Origin: Pleomorphomonas sp. NRK KF1
GTDB taxonomy: Bacteria > Pseudomonadota > Alphaproteobacteria > Rhizobiales > Pleomorphomonadaceae
DNA length: 64,000 nt
NCBI RefSeq assembly: GCF_023721755.1
Contig: NZ_JAMDLH010000001.1
Coordinates: 186,001 to 250,000, forward strand
Direction: 5' to 3'
Part shown: positions 21,515-31,883 of the stretch, piece after piece
How the letters are laid out: the number at the start of each line of letters is the position of its first letter
Numbering within the stretch: position 1 is the first letter of the stretch
Made by a program: the position numbers and the translations under genes
Notes under the pieces: generated by a model
The model's input: the letters and a program-made list of their open reading frames with translations, nothing else
Told to the model about the DNA's origin: nothing
Database searches by the model: none

Positions 21515-22708
21515 ATGCTGAGCTTTGCCATTGAATGGCTTCATATTCTGGCCCGCTGGTTCCATCTCGTGGTCGGCATCGGATGGATCGGCACCAGCTT
21601 CTTCTTCATCGCCCTCGATCTCAGCCTTCGCAAACGGACGAAGATGAATCCGGGCGTCTACGGCACGGCCTGGCTTGTGCACGGCGGCGGCTTCTACAAC
21701 GTCGAGAAATACGCGGTGGCGCCCGAAGAGCTGCCGGAGGATCTCGTCTGGTACCGCTGGGAGGCCTACCTCACCTTCGTCTCCGGCTTCCTGCTGCTGA
21801 CGACAATCTACTATTTCAACGCCCGGGCCTACCTGATCGATCCCTCCGTGGCCGATCTCGCGCCATGGCAGGCGATCGCCATTTCGGTTCTGTCGCTGCT
21901 CCTCGGCTGGTTGGCCTACGACGGACTCATGAAGCACACGACCGATGATCATCCCGGCCTGGTCGTCTTCTGCGTCTTCCTGATGATCGTCGGCTTCGCC
22001 GCGCTGTTCAGCAACGTCTTCTCAGGGCGCGGCGCCTTCATCCACGTCGGCGCTCTGGTCGGCACCATCATGGCCGCCAACGTCTTCAGGGTGATCATCC
22101 CCAACCAGAAGAAAATCGCCGCCGCGCTGATGGCGGGCGAGAGGCCGGACCCGACCCTGGGACTGCAGGGGCGGCAACGCTCCATCCACAACAACTACCT
22201 GACGTTGCCGGTGCTCCTCATGATGGTGTCCAACCACTATCCTCTGCTCACCGGCCACCCGCACGGCTGGCTTCTGGTGGCGCTGATTCTCGTCACCGGC
22301 GGCATGGTACGCCACCTTCTCAACCGCCACGAGGCGGGTGATCCATTCCGGAAGTACTGGTGGGCCCTACCGGGGGCGGCCGTTGCTCTGACCTTGGCTG
22401 TCATCGCCACCGTGCCGTTGCCGCGCTCTGCCGATGTCGCGGATGCCTCGACCGTTACCGATGCGGACGTGCTTCGCCTCGCCGCGACGCATTGCGTGAT
22501 GTGCCATTCCGCCAAGCCGACTCATGAAGGATTCACGGAGCCGCCAAAGGGCCTCGTCTTTACCGATGTCGAGCACATTCGCCGCTATGCGCCGCTCATC
22601 AAGATGCAGGCGGTCGATTCGGAGGTCATGCCGCTTGGCAACGAAACGGGCATGACGCGCGAAGAACGCGACGCGCTGGGCGCCTGGATCGCTGCCAACG
22701 GCGGCTGA
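21515..22708 (+). CDS. puuD: Membrane urate oxidase (urate hydroxylase) PuuD with C-terminal cytochrome c
   Basis: The N-terminal three quarters is a multi-helix membrane domain of the PuuD family, starting EWLHILARWFHLVVGIGWIG, with HGGGFYNVEKY and NNYLTLPVLLMMVSNHYP. The C-terminus carries one c-type haem site CVMCH at about residues 327-331. PuuD proteins oxidise urate to 5-hydroxyisourate and pass electrons to the respiratory chain rather than making hydrogen peroxide, replacing soluble uricase. The ATG at 21515 (397 residues) matches the family start; an upstream in-frame ATG at 21455 adds 20 unlikely residues. XdhAB would make its urate and UraH would use its product. Confidence 0.9.
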   Translation: MLSFAIEWLHILARWFHLVVGIGWIGTSFFFIALDLSLRKRTKMNPGVYGTAWLVHGGGFYNVEKYAVAPEELPEDLVWYRWEAYLTFVSGFLLLTTIYYFNARAYLIDPSVADLAPWQAIAISVLSLLLGWLAYDGLMKHTTDDHPGLVVFCVFLMIVGFAALFSNVFSGRGAFIHVGALVGTIMAANVFRVIIPNQKKIAAALMAGERPDPTLGLQGRQRSIHNNYLTLPVLLMMVSNHYPLLTGHPHGWLLVALILVTGGMVRHLLNRHEAGDPFRKYWWALPGAAVALTLAVIATVPLPRSADVADASTVTDADVLRLAATHCVMCHSAKPTHEGFTEPPKGLVFTDVEHIRRYAPLIKMQAVDSEVMPLGNETGMTREERDALGAWIAANGG

Positions 22709-22727
22709 CGACTTTTCGGCCGGTTCG

Positions 22728-23627
22728 CTATCGGTCGGTGCCGATGGTTTGCGTGGCGTACATGCCGGTGGTGCGGAACTCGGTCGGGCTGGCGCCGAAG
22801 AAGCGGCGGAACACCTTCGAGAAGTAGTTGGGGTCGGAGAACCCGGTCAGCGTTGCCACCTCCTTGACCGAGATCTCCGTGTTGACCGCCAGCAACTTCG
22901 CGGCGCGGCGCATCCGCTCGGCCAGCACATACTCCGATGGCGGCCGCCCTTCGGTGGCGGTGAAGACGCGGCTGAAATGGGCTCGGCTGAGACCCGCGAC
23001 GCCGGCCAGTTCGTCGACCGACAGGTCGCTTTGCAGGTTGTTGAGGATGTGCCGGATCACCGGCGCCATCGGGCTTGCCTGGGTAGCATCGGAATAGGTG
23101 CCGGCGAACACGTCGTCGTAAAGCGCCATGGCGGCGCGATAGGCCAGGGCCGATGCGGCGCCCGGCGTCTCGCCTTCGCCCTCCATCATTCTAAGAGAGC
23201 AGTCGGCCAGCGTTTCCACCGTGCGCGGCTTAAGGTGAAGAACCGGACCGGTCACGGCCATGACCGATCGATGCAGCCGCAGCGCCTCCTCACCGTTCAT
23301 CGAAATCCAGAAGAACTCCCAGCGGCCGCCGTCTTCCAGCCAGTAGCGATGGTTATGCGGCACCAGCACCAGCATCGCCTCGCCCTCGCCGATGCGATAG
23401 TGCTTGTCCTCGTAGCGCAAATTTCCATGCCCTGAAATTGTGTGCTGGAGAACCGTGAAGGGAGTTTGTCCGCGTTTGCGCCCGTCCCAGGAATATTCCT
23501 TTGAAGTTTGAATATCATAGCCAGTGCTGGTCGGCATCGTATGGAGCAGATTGCGCCCCCGCGGCAATGACATTGTCGTCATTCCCGGGCCATTTTGTCG
23601 CAGTTTGTCGAGCACAGAATTACCCAT
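22728..23627 (-). CDS. AraC-family transcriptional regulator of the alpha-galactoside operon
   Basis: This 299-residue protein has an N-terminal cupin sugar-sensing domain (GEGEAMLVLVPHNHRYWLE, about 78-96) and a C-terminal pair of helix-turn-helices. The second contains the AraC signature EVATLTGFSDPNYFSKVFRR. It is divergent from the alpha-galactosidase operon, 198 bp away. In Sinorhizobium meliloti an AraC-like activator, AgpT, controls the equivalent agp genes, and this protein occupies the same place. GAGGA precedes the ATG at 23627. Regulation of the neighbour operon is inferred from position and that precedent. Confidence 0.88.
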   Translation of the reverse strand: MGNSVLDKLRQNGPGMTTMSLPRGRNLLHTMPTSTGYDIQTSKEYSWDGRKRGQTPFTVLQHTISGHGNLRYEDKHYRIGEGEAMLVLVPHNHRYWLEDGGRWEFFWISMNGEEALRLHRSVMAVTGPVLHLKPRTVETLADCSLRMMEGEGETPGAASALAYRAAMALYDDVFAGTYSDATQASPMAPVIRHILNNLQSDLSVDELAGVAGLSRAHFSRVFTATEGRPPSEYVLAERMRRAAKLLAVNTEISVKEVATLTGFSDPNYFSKVFRRFFGASPTEFRTTGMYATQTIGTDR

Positions 23628-23735
23628 CGAAGCACAATCCTCGTCTGGCCTTGGCAGCCATATTACGTCTTAATGCAGCCAACAAGAAGAACGGAACGGA
23701 CGGAGCCAGGGACTTCCCCAAGGACAAGATGTAAG

Positions 23736-23761
23736 GCGCAACGCGACAGTGTCGCTTGCGC
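23736..23761. repeat. Imperfect palindrome in the araC/GH4 intergenic region
   Basis: GCGCAA-C-GCGACA (23736-23748) mirrors TGTCGC-TTGCGC (23750-23761) with one unpaired base on the left and one central base. It lies about 65 bp upstream of the GH4 start codon, a suitable place for an operator. AraC proteins more often bind direct repeats, so the bound protein is uncertain. Confidence 0.4.
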
Positions 23762-23825
23762 AACACCTTTGTATTGTCTGGAAGTATCCTTATCCGGTCG
23801 TTTTAGGCGATTGAACGAGGACAGC

Positions 23826-25286
23826 ATGGCAGCCTTCAAAGTTGCGATCATCGGCGCTGGAAGCGTCGGCTTCACCAAGAAGCTCTTTACCGACATTCTG
23901 TGCGTACCGGAGTTTGCCGATGTCGAGTTCGCGCTGACCGACATTTCCGAGCACAATCTGACGATGATCGCGACGATCCTGAGAAAGATCGTTGAAGTCA
24001 ACAAGCTCCCGGCCAAGGTGACCGCGACCACCGATCGCCGCAAGGCGCTCGAAGGCGCGCGCTATGTGATTTCCTGCGTCCGCGTCGGCGGCCTCGACGC
24101 CTATCAGGACGACATCCGCATTCCGCTGAAATACGGCGTCGACCAGTGCGTCGGCGACACGATCTGCGCCGGCGGCATCCTCTACGGGCAGCGCAACATT
24201 CCGGTGATCCTCGATTTCTGCAAGGACATCCGCGAGGTTGCCGAGCCCGGCGCCAGGTTCATGAACTACGCCAACCCCATGGCCATGAACACCTGGGCTG
24301 CCATCGAGTATGGCAAGGTCGACACCATCGGCCTCTGCCATGGCGTCCAGCACGGCGGCGAGCAGATCGCGGACATCTTCGGCGTCGGCCACGACGAGGT
24401 GGACTACATCTGCTCGGGCATCAATCACCAGACCTGGTACGTCGACGTCCGCGTTCGCGGCCGCAAGGTGACCAAGGACGAGATCGTCGCCGCCTTCGAG
24501 GCGCATCCCGTCTACTCCAAGCAGGAGAAGGTCCGCATCGACGTGCTGAAGCGCTTCGGCGTCTACTCCACGGAAAGCAACGGCCACCTGTCGGAGTACC
24601 TGCCCTGGTATCGCAAGCGGCCCGGCGAGATCATGAACTGGATCGACATGTCCGACTGGATCCATGGCGAGACGGGCGGTTACCTGCGCTTCACCACCGA
24701 ACAGCGCAACTGGTTCGAGACGGAGTTCCCCGAGTTCCTGAAGGAGGCCGAGGAAAAGATCGACCCGGCGCGACGTTCGAGCGAGCATGCCAGCCACATC
24801 ATCGAGGCGCTGGAAACGGGCAGGGTCTATCGCGGTCACTTCAATCAGAAAAACCGCGGCGTCATCACCAATCTGCCGGAGGATTGCATCATCGAGTCGC
24901 CCGGCTTCGTCGACCGCTTCGGCATCAACATGGTGGCCGGCATCGCGCTGCCGGAGGCTTGCGCGGCCACCTGCCTGTCGTCGGTCAACGTGCAGCGCAT
25001 GTCGGTGCATGCGGCGGTGACGGGCGACGTCGATCTCCTGAAGCTCGCCATGCTGCACGATCCGCTGGTCGGCGCCATCTGCACGCCTGAGGAAGTGTGG
25101 GCGATGGTCGACGAAATGCTGGTCGCCCAGGCGCGCTGGCTGCCGCAATATGCCCATGCCATCGACGCGGCCAAGGAAAGGGTCGCCAAGTCGACCGTCA
25201 AGACCCGCGACTGGCAGGGAGCGGCCCGTCGCGAGGCGCGCGGCATCGACGAGATCCGAGAGGAGAAGGCGCGCACCAAGGTCTGA
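23826..25286 (+). CDS. GH4 family alpha-glucosidase/alpha-galactosidase (first of two)
   Basis: This 486-residue cytoplasmic glycosidase uses NAD+ and a divalent metal. The dinucleotide fold starts IIGAGSVGF (8-16). The GH4 substrate/metal region reads NYANPMAMNTW, then GLCHGVQ with the metal-binding Cys at about 171, then GINHQTWY with the metal-binding His near 201. It is only distantly similar to the second GH4 enzyme at the far end of the operon, so the two probably split alpha-galactosides or related sugars differently. The ATG at 23826 is chosen for its match to the family start. Exact substrate is not provable from sequence. Confidence 0.88.
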   Translation: MAAFKVAIIGAGSVGFTKKLFTDILCVPEFADVEFALTDISEHNLTMIATILRKIVEVNKLPAKVTATTDRRKALEGARYVISCVRVGGLDAYQDDIRIPLKYGVDQCVGDTICAGGILYGQRNIPVILDFCKDIREVAEPGARFMNYANPMAMNTWAAIEYGKVDTIGLCHGVQHGGEQIADIFGVGHDEVDYICSGINHQTWYVDVRVRGRKVTKDEIVAAFEAHPVYSKQEKVRIDVLKRFGVYSTESNGHLSEYLPWYRKRPGEIMNWIDMSDWIHGETGGYLRFTTEQRNWFETEFPEFLKEAEEKIDPARRSSEHASHIIEALETGRVYRGHFNQKNRGVITNLPEDCIIESPGFVDRFGINMVAGIALPEACAATCLSSVNVQRMSVHAAVTGDVDLLKLAMLHDPLVGAICTPEEVWAMVDEMLVAQARWLPQYAHAIDAAKERVAKSTVKTRDWQGAARREARGIDEIREEKARTKV

Positions 25287-25309
25287 GCGATCGCACGCCA
25301 TCGAGAATT

Positions 25310-25359
25310 GTCCGGCGTGGACAACCGCGCCGGACGCGGCAGGCACCATGGGCTGCCGC
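25310..25359 (+). other. Two stem-loops between the GH4 gene and agpA
   Basis: GTCCGGCG/CGCCGGAC (25310-25317 with 25328-25335) and GCGGCA/TGCCGC (25336-25341 with 25354-25359) sit back to back in the 215-bp gap. No T-run follows. They may protect or insulate the agpA message. Confidence 0.45.
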
Positions 25360-25501
25360 AGTGGGGAAGTCGACCGGTCGGTTGAGGAGGCCGGTTGGCT
25401 TGGGAAGAGACGCGGGGGGATGCGTTCCGACGCTGCCCATCGCATTGTTCGTCCGCCGGCTCGTGGCCGGTGGCCGGTTTTACGAGGGAGGACATGACGG
25501 A

Positions 25502-27580
25502 ATGACTTATCGGATGAAATTGACGTCGGCTCTGATGCTCGGCGCGTCGTTCTTTGCGACGGCGGCCTTTGCGTCCGAGCTGACCGCCGTGCCGGAGGCC
25601 CCGGTGTTCCAGGGGCAGGGCAAGGTCAACTACGTCGGACGCAGCGACCTTTACGAGTACAAGGCACTGCCGTCCTATAGCGAACCCGAGTACATCACCA
25701 AGAACTTCGTCGACAAGGGACGCTTGCCGCCGGTTAAGGATCGTCTGCCGAAAGAGCCGCTTGTCTTCAAGACCGGCAACATGCCCGACGGCACCGGCGT
25801 TTACGGCGATGTGCTCCGCCATGTCATCGGCGGTCGTCCCGAAGGCTGGAATTACCAGGCCGGACAGGTGCAGGGCTGGGGTGGCATCGACATCGGCATG
25901 TACGAGTGTCTGACGCGTACCGCGCAGCTGTTCCAGATCAAGGCCGAGGACATGGAGCCGCTTCCCAACCTCGCCAAGAGCTGGGAATGGTCCGAAGACG
26001 GTCACAAGCTGACCATGCACCTCATCGAAGGCGCCAAGTGGTCGGATGGCGAGCCCTTCACCTCCGAAGACGTCATGTTCTACTGGGAGGACAACGTCCT
26101 CGATCCTAACGTTTCGCCGACCAACGGCGCTACTGCGGCGACCTTTGGCGAGGGTACGACCCTGAAGGCGATCGACGACTACACCATCGAGTGGACGTTC
26201 AAGGACGCCTTCCCCAAGCAGTACCTGTACAACATGGCCTACGGCACCTTCTGCCCCGGCCCCGCTCACATGCTGAAGCCGCAGCATCCCAAGTATTCCA
26301 AGAATACCTATGAGCAGTACAAGAATGCCTTCCCACCGGATTTCATGAACTGGCCGGTGATGGGCGCCTGGTCGCCGGTTCTCTACCGTCCGGATGACAT
26401 CATCGTCCTTCGCCGCAATCCCTACTACTGGAAGGTCGACGAGAGCGGCAATCAGCTGCCCTATCTTGACGAGATCCACTTCAAGTTGTCGACTTGGGCG
26501 GACCGCGACGTGCAGGCCGTGGCCGGTTCCGGCGACATCTCCAACCTCGAGCAGCCCGAGAACTTCGTCGAGTCGCTCAAGCGCGCCGCTCAGCCTACCG
26601 CGCCGGCTCGCCTCGAGTTCGGCCCGCGTCTCATCGGCTACAACCTCTACATGAACTTCTCGGCCAACGGCTGGGGTGGTCCGGACGAGCGTGGCCAGGC
26701 GGTGCGCGAGTTGAACCGCAACGAGCACTTCCGCAAGGCCGTGACCATGGGTCTCGACCGGCATAAGCTCGGTGAGGCGCTGGTGAAGGGTCCGTTCACG
26801 GCCATCTATCCCGGCGGCATCTCCTCCGGTTCGAGCTTCTATGACCGCGAGAGCACCTTCTATTATCCCTTCGATCTCGACGGGGCAAAGAAGGAGCTTG
26901 AAGCGGCCGGCCTCAAGGACACCGACGGCAACGGCGTCGTGAACTACACGGACGGCCCGATGAAGGGCAAGGACGTCGAGATCACGCTGCTGGTCAGTGC
27001 CGACTACTCCACCGACAAGAACCTCGCCGAGGGCGTGATCGGTCAGATGGAGAAGATCGGTCTGCGCGTCGTCCTCAATGCCCTCGACGGCAAGCAGCGC
27101 GACAACGCCAACTACGGCGGCAAGTTCGACTGGACGATCAACAGGCATGGTCCGGAACTGACGGCCGTCGTGCAGAACACCGAGCAGCTCGCGCCGGTCG
27201 GCCCGAAGACCTCGTGGTTCCATCGCGCCCCGGAGAGCGGACAGCTTGACCTGATGCCCTTCGAGCAGCAGCTCGTCGACATCGTCAACAAGTTCATCGC
27301 CACTCAGGACGTCGCCGAACGCGCCGAGCTGATGAAGGAGTACAACAAGGTCGCGACGAGCAACGTCAACAGCGTCGGTCTGACCGAGTATCCCGGTGCT
27401 CTGATCATCAACAAGCGCTTTGCCAACGTTCCTCCGGGAACTCCGATCTTCATGTTCAACTGGGCTGAAGACACGGTTCTCCGCGAACGCCTCTACGTCC
27501 CCGCCGACAAGCAGGGCGACTACGAGCTGGCCACGGACTCTCTGCCCGGCAAGCCGGGTGAAAAGGGCCCCGTCGAGTAA
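25502..27580 (+). CDS. agpA: Alpha-galactoside ABC transporter, periplasmic binding protein (oligopeptide type)
   Basis: This 692-residue family-5 binding protein has a signal peptide (about 1-24, ending AFA-S). The mature part is of the DppA/OppA class, with SDGEPFTSEDVMFYWED and NPYYWKVDESGNQLPYLDE. In rhizobia AgpA is a binding protein of exactly this oligopeptide-like class that takes up melibiose and raffinose. The surrounding AraC, two GH4 glycosidases, two permeases and double ATPase match that operon. The ATG at 25502 is chosen for the signal peptide and the GAGGGAGGA site about 9 bases upstream. A sugar rather than peptide substrate is inferred from context. Confidence 0.87.
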   Translation: MTYRMKLTSALMLGASFFATAAFASELTAVPEAPVFQGQGKVNYVGRSDLYEYKALPSYSEPEYITKNFVDKGRLPPVKDRLPKEPLVFKTGNMPDGTGVYGDVLRHVIGGRPEGWNYQAGQVQGWGGIDIGMYECLTRTAQLFQIKAEDMEPLPNLAKSWEWSEDGHKLTMHLIEGAKWSDGEPFTSEDVMFYWEDNVLDPNVSPTNGATAATFGEGTTLKAIDDYTIEWTFKDAFPKQYLYNMAYGTFCPGPAHMLKPQHPKYSKNTYEQYKNAFPPDFMNWPVMGAWSPVLYRPDDIIVLRRNPYYWKVDESGNQLPYLDEIHFKLSTWADRDVQAVAGSGDISNLEQPENFVESLKRAAQPTAPARLEFGPRLIGYNLYMNFSANGWGGPDERGQAVRELNRNEHFRKAVTMGLDRHKLGEALVKGPFTAIYPGGISSGSSFYDRESTFYYPFDLDGAKKELEAAGLKDTDGNGVVNYTDGPMKGKDVEITLLVSADYSTDKNLAEGVIGQMEKIGLRVVLNALDGKQRDNANYGGKFDWTINRHGPELTAVVQNTEQLAPVGPKTSWFHRAPESGQLDLMPFEQQLVDIVNKFIATQDVAERAELMKEYNKVATSNVNSVGLTEYPGALIINKRFANVPPGTPIFMFNWAEDTVLRERLYVPADKQGDYELATDSLPGKPGEKGPVE

Positions 27581-27899
27581 TCTTCCCACTCGAACGGCCC
27601 GGACACTCGCCGACCAGATGAAGATCTGGTCGGCAACACAAGAGTGTTTCCGAGTCCCTGGCTGAGCAGCCGCTTGTCGATCGGGTCCAACCCGATCGGC
27701 GGATGCTGCAGCGTCCCGGCGGTGCCCCCCGCCGCCGGGACACTTCTTCCGAGACCTCCGCAGAATTGTCCGGGAGTCCGAGGGAGCCTAAGATCTCCAG
27801 CCATCACCGGCCACCAGCCGATGGCGATCCAAGCCAGCCCATTTCGCGAGAGATGGGTCCTTCAAAATCCATGACAAAGAGTCAGGAAGTCTCAGATCC
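27581..27899 (+). other. Three perfect hairpins between agpA and agpB
   Basis: The 319-bp gap has no gene but three perfect hairpins in 133 bp: GCCGACCAGAT/ATCTGGTCGGC (27609-27619 with 27624-27634, 4-nt loop); CGATCGGGT/ACCCGATCG (27678-27686 with 27690-27698, 3-nt loop); GTCCCGGCGG/CCGCCGGGAC (27713-27722 with 27732-27741, 9-nt loop). None is followed by a T-run. The likely role is to stabilise the upstream agpA part of the mRNA and lower permease expression. Confidence 0.65.
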
Positions 27900-28910
27900 A
27901 TGTTCCGCTTCTTGCTCATCCGCATCGCCTCGGCGATCCCGGTTCTCTTCATCCTGAGCGTCGTCACCTTCGCCATCATTCAGGCGCCTCCCGGCGACTA
28001 CAGCGACTTCATCCGCTCGCAGCTGATCAACCAGGGCGGCGCTTCCTTCGAGCAAGCCGATGCCCAGGCCAAGGCCTATGCCCATACGCACGGGCTCGAT
28101 AAGCCGATCCCGGTCCAGTACGTCAACTGGATCGTCGGCATGGTCACTGAGGGCGACTTCGGCCGCAGCTTCTTCTACAATCGTCCGGTCGCCGACGTGG
28201 TGGCTGAGCGTCTGCCCAGAACGCTGTTGTTGGCGCTGACATGCCATCTGCTGGCTTCGGTCATCGGCATATCCTTCGGCATCATAGCGGCGACGAAGCA
28301 GTATTCCTGGGTCGACAGCCTCCTGTCTTTCATATCCTTCCTGGGTATGACGGTCCCACGATTTCTCATGGCGCTGGTGATCGTCTACATCCTGGTGTTC
28401 CACTTCAACGTCAGTGAAATCAACAGCTTCTTCTCGCCAAAATACGGCGGCGCGCCGTGGTCGTGGGGCAAGTTCGTCAATCTCGTGCAACATGTCTGGC
28501 CGGTGGTCGCCATCGCCACCTTTGGCGGCCTCGCCTACAACATGCGTGTGATGCGCGGTAATCTGCTCGACACGCTCAACGCCCAGTATGTCGAGACGGC
28601 ACGGGCCAAGGGGCTTTCGGAAGGTGTCGTGATCCTGCGCCACGCCGTGCCCAATGCGCTGCATCCCCTCGTCATGTACCAGGGCGTGGTGCTGCCCTAC
28701 ATGCTGACCGGCGAAATCGAGACGGCCATCATCTTCGCCCTTCCGACCGTCGGACCGGCCATTGTCGGATCTATGGCCGTCGGCGACGTCTACGTCACGG
28801 CCACCTTCATGCTCGTGCTCTCCGCCACGCTGATCGTCGGCAACATCATCGCCGATATCCTGCTTGCCCTTCTCGATCCCCGTATCCGCCTTGGTGGAGG
28901 AGCCAACTGA
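27900..28910 (+). CDS. agpB: Alpha-galactoside ABC transporter, permease 1 (DppB/OppB family)
   Basis: This 336-residue inner-membrane permease has an N-terminal helix LLIRIASAIPVLFILSVVTF and five more core helices. The EAA loop is in VETARAKGLSEGVVILRHAV, followed by NALHPLVMYQGVVLPYMLTG as in OppB proteins. It pairs with the next gene, whose start overlaps its stop (TGATG). Confidence 0.9.
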   Translation: MFRFLLIRIASAIPVLFILSVVTFAIIQAPPGDYSDFIRSQLINQGGASFEQADAQAKAYAHTHGLDKPIPVQYVNWIVGMVTEGDFGRSFFYNRPVADVVAERLPRTLLLALTCHLLASVIGISFGIIAATKQYSWVDSLLSFISFLGMTVPRFLMALVIVYILVFHFNVSEINSFFSPKYGGAPWSWGKFVNLVQHVWPVVAIATFGGLAYNMRVMRGNLLDTLNAQYVETARAKGLSEGVVILRHAVPNALHPLVMYQGVVLPYMLTGEIETAIIFALPTVGPAIVGSMAVGDVYVTATFMLVLSATLIVGNIIADILLALLDPRIRLGGGAN

Positions 28911-30037
28911 TGCTAGTTCCTGGCGAATCCACCCTGAACGGTGCCGGCGAAATCGTCGAGAAGCACGGCAGCGAGAGTTATGTCTCCCTGGTCTGGCGGC
29001 GCCTCAAGCGCTCCTGGACCGGCATGGCCGGCCTCGTGATGGTCATCCTGCTGGTGTTCATCGCCTTGTTTGCCGACTTCCTGTCGCCGGTCGATCCGAA
29101 GTTCACCGATGTCGGATATTCCCGACCGGAGACCATTTCCTTCGCCGACAAGGATGGCGGCTGGACGATCACGCCCCGCGTCTATCCCATGGTGGAAGGG
29201 GCCGAGCTCGACCCGATCACCTATCAGCCGCTGATCGGGCCGGACTACGACAATCCCCGCTACCTCGGCTTCTTCGTCAAGGGCGCACCCTACAAGCTGC
29301 TCTGGCTGATCCCGGCCGAACGGCACCTCTTCGGTGCCACCGATGGCAAGCCGGTGCATTTTCTCGGAACCGACAAGTTTGGGCGCGACGTGCTGTCGCG
29401 CGCCCTCTACGGCTCGCGCATCTCGCTGATGATCGCTCTTACCGTGGTGTCGATCGTCACGGTGGTCGGCACGACGGTCGGCATGGTCTCCGGCTATTTC
29501 GGCGGCCGCTTCGACGTCTGGGTCCAGCGCTTCGTCGAACTGGTCCTGGCCTTCCCGCAACTGCCGCTCTATCTGGCGCTGACCTCGCTGATCCCGGTGA
29601 CGGCGCCAACCTCGGTGTTCCTTGCCTTCGTCATCTTCGTGATGTCGGCCCTCGGTTGGGCGCAGCTATCTCGCGAAGTACGGGGCAAGACGCTGGCGCT
29701 CGCCCGTATCGACTACGTGCGCGCGGCGATGGCCATCGGCGCCCGTGATCGACGCATCATCTTCCAGCATATCTTCCCCAACGTGATGAGCCACGTCATC
29801 GTGGCCGTAACACTGGCCATTCCCAACGTGGTGCTGCTGGAAAGCTTCCTCGGCTTCCTCGGCTTCGCCGTGAAACCTCCGCTGATCTCCTGGGGCCTGA
29901 TGCTGCAGGATACCTCCAACTACTCGGCCATTGGCTCCTATCCCTGGATTCTTGCGCCCGTGGCCTTCGTCTTCGCGACCGTCTTCGCCTTCAATGCTCT
30001 TGGCGACGGTCTGCGCGACGCCATTGACCCCTATTGA
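28910..30037 (+). CDS. agpC: Alpha-galactoside ABC transporter, permease 2 (DppC/OppC family)
   Basis: This 375-residue permease has an N-terminal helix at about residues 37-57, a long periplasmic insert of some 100 residues, the motif FLGTDKFGRDVLSRALYGSR that marks the start of the OppC core, and the EAA loop YVRAAMAIGARDRRIIFQHI. It overlaps agpB by one base. The ATPase gene begins 11 bp after its stop. Confidence 0.9.
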   Translation: MLVPGESTLNGAGEIVEKHGSESYVSLVWRRLKRSWTGMAGLVMVILLVFIALFADFLSPVDPKFTDVGYSRPETISFADKDGGWTITPRVYPMVEGAELDPITYQPLIGPDYDNPRYLGFFVKGAPYKLLWLIPAERHLFGATDGKPVHFLGTDKFGRDVLSRALYGSRISLMIALTVVSIVTVVGTTVGMVSGYFGGRFDVWVQRFVELVLAFPQLPLYLALTSLIPVTAPTSVFLAFVIFVMSALGWAQLSREVRGKTLALARIDYVRAAMAIGARDRRIIFQHIFPNVMSHVIVAVTLAIPNVVLLESFLGFLGFAVKPPLISWGLMLQDTSNYSAIGSYPWILAPVAFVFATVFAFNALGDGLRDAIDPY

Positions 30038-30048
30038 GGAAGCCGCTC

Positions 30049-31713
<1,665 letters not shown>

Positions 31714-31883
31714 GCGGCGGAATTCCGGGCTTCGCCTTGCTCTGGTGAGCACGACGGAGCCCGACTGGGGCAAACCGTTGAGAGCGGCGGCCCCTGAACG
31801 AGAAAACAACAAACCTGTCCCCGATGGCGGACCGGCGATGCCGGTTCGTGCGGGAAATCTGTTTGCCTGGAGGATAGTGGAAA

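Noticed and set aside
24845-27589. Open frame of about 900 codons on the minus strand opposite agpA
   Set aside because: It is antisense to agpA and part of the GH4 gene, shows no motif, and runs through the agpA signal peptide region.
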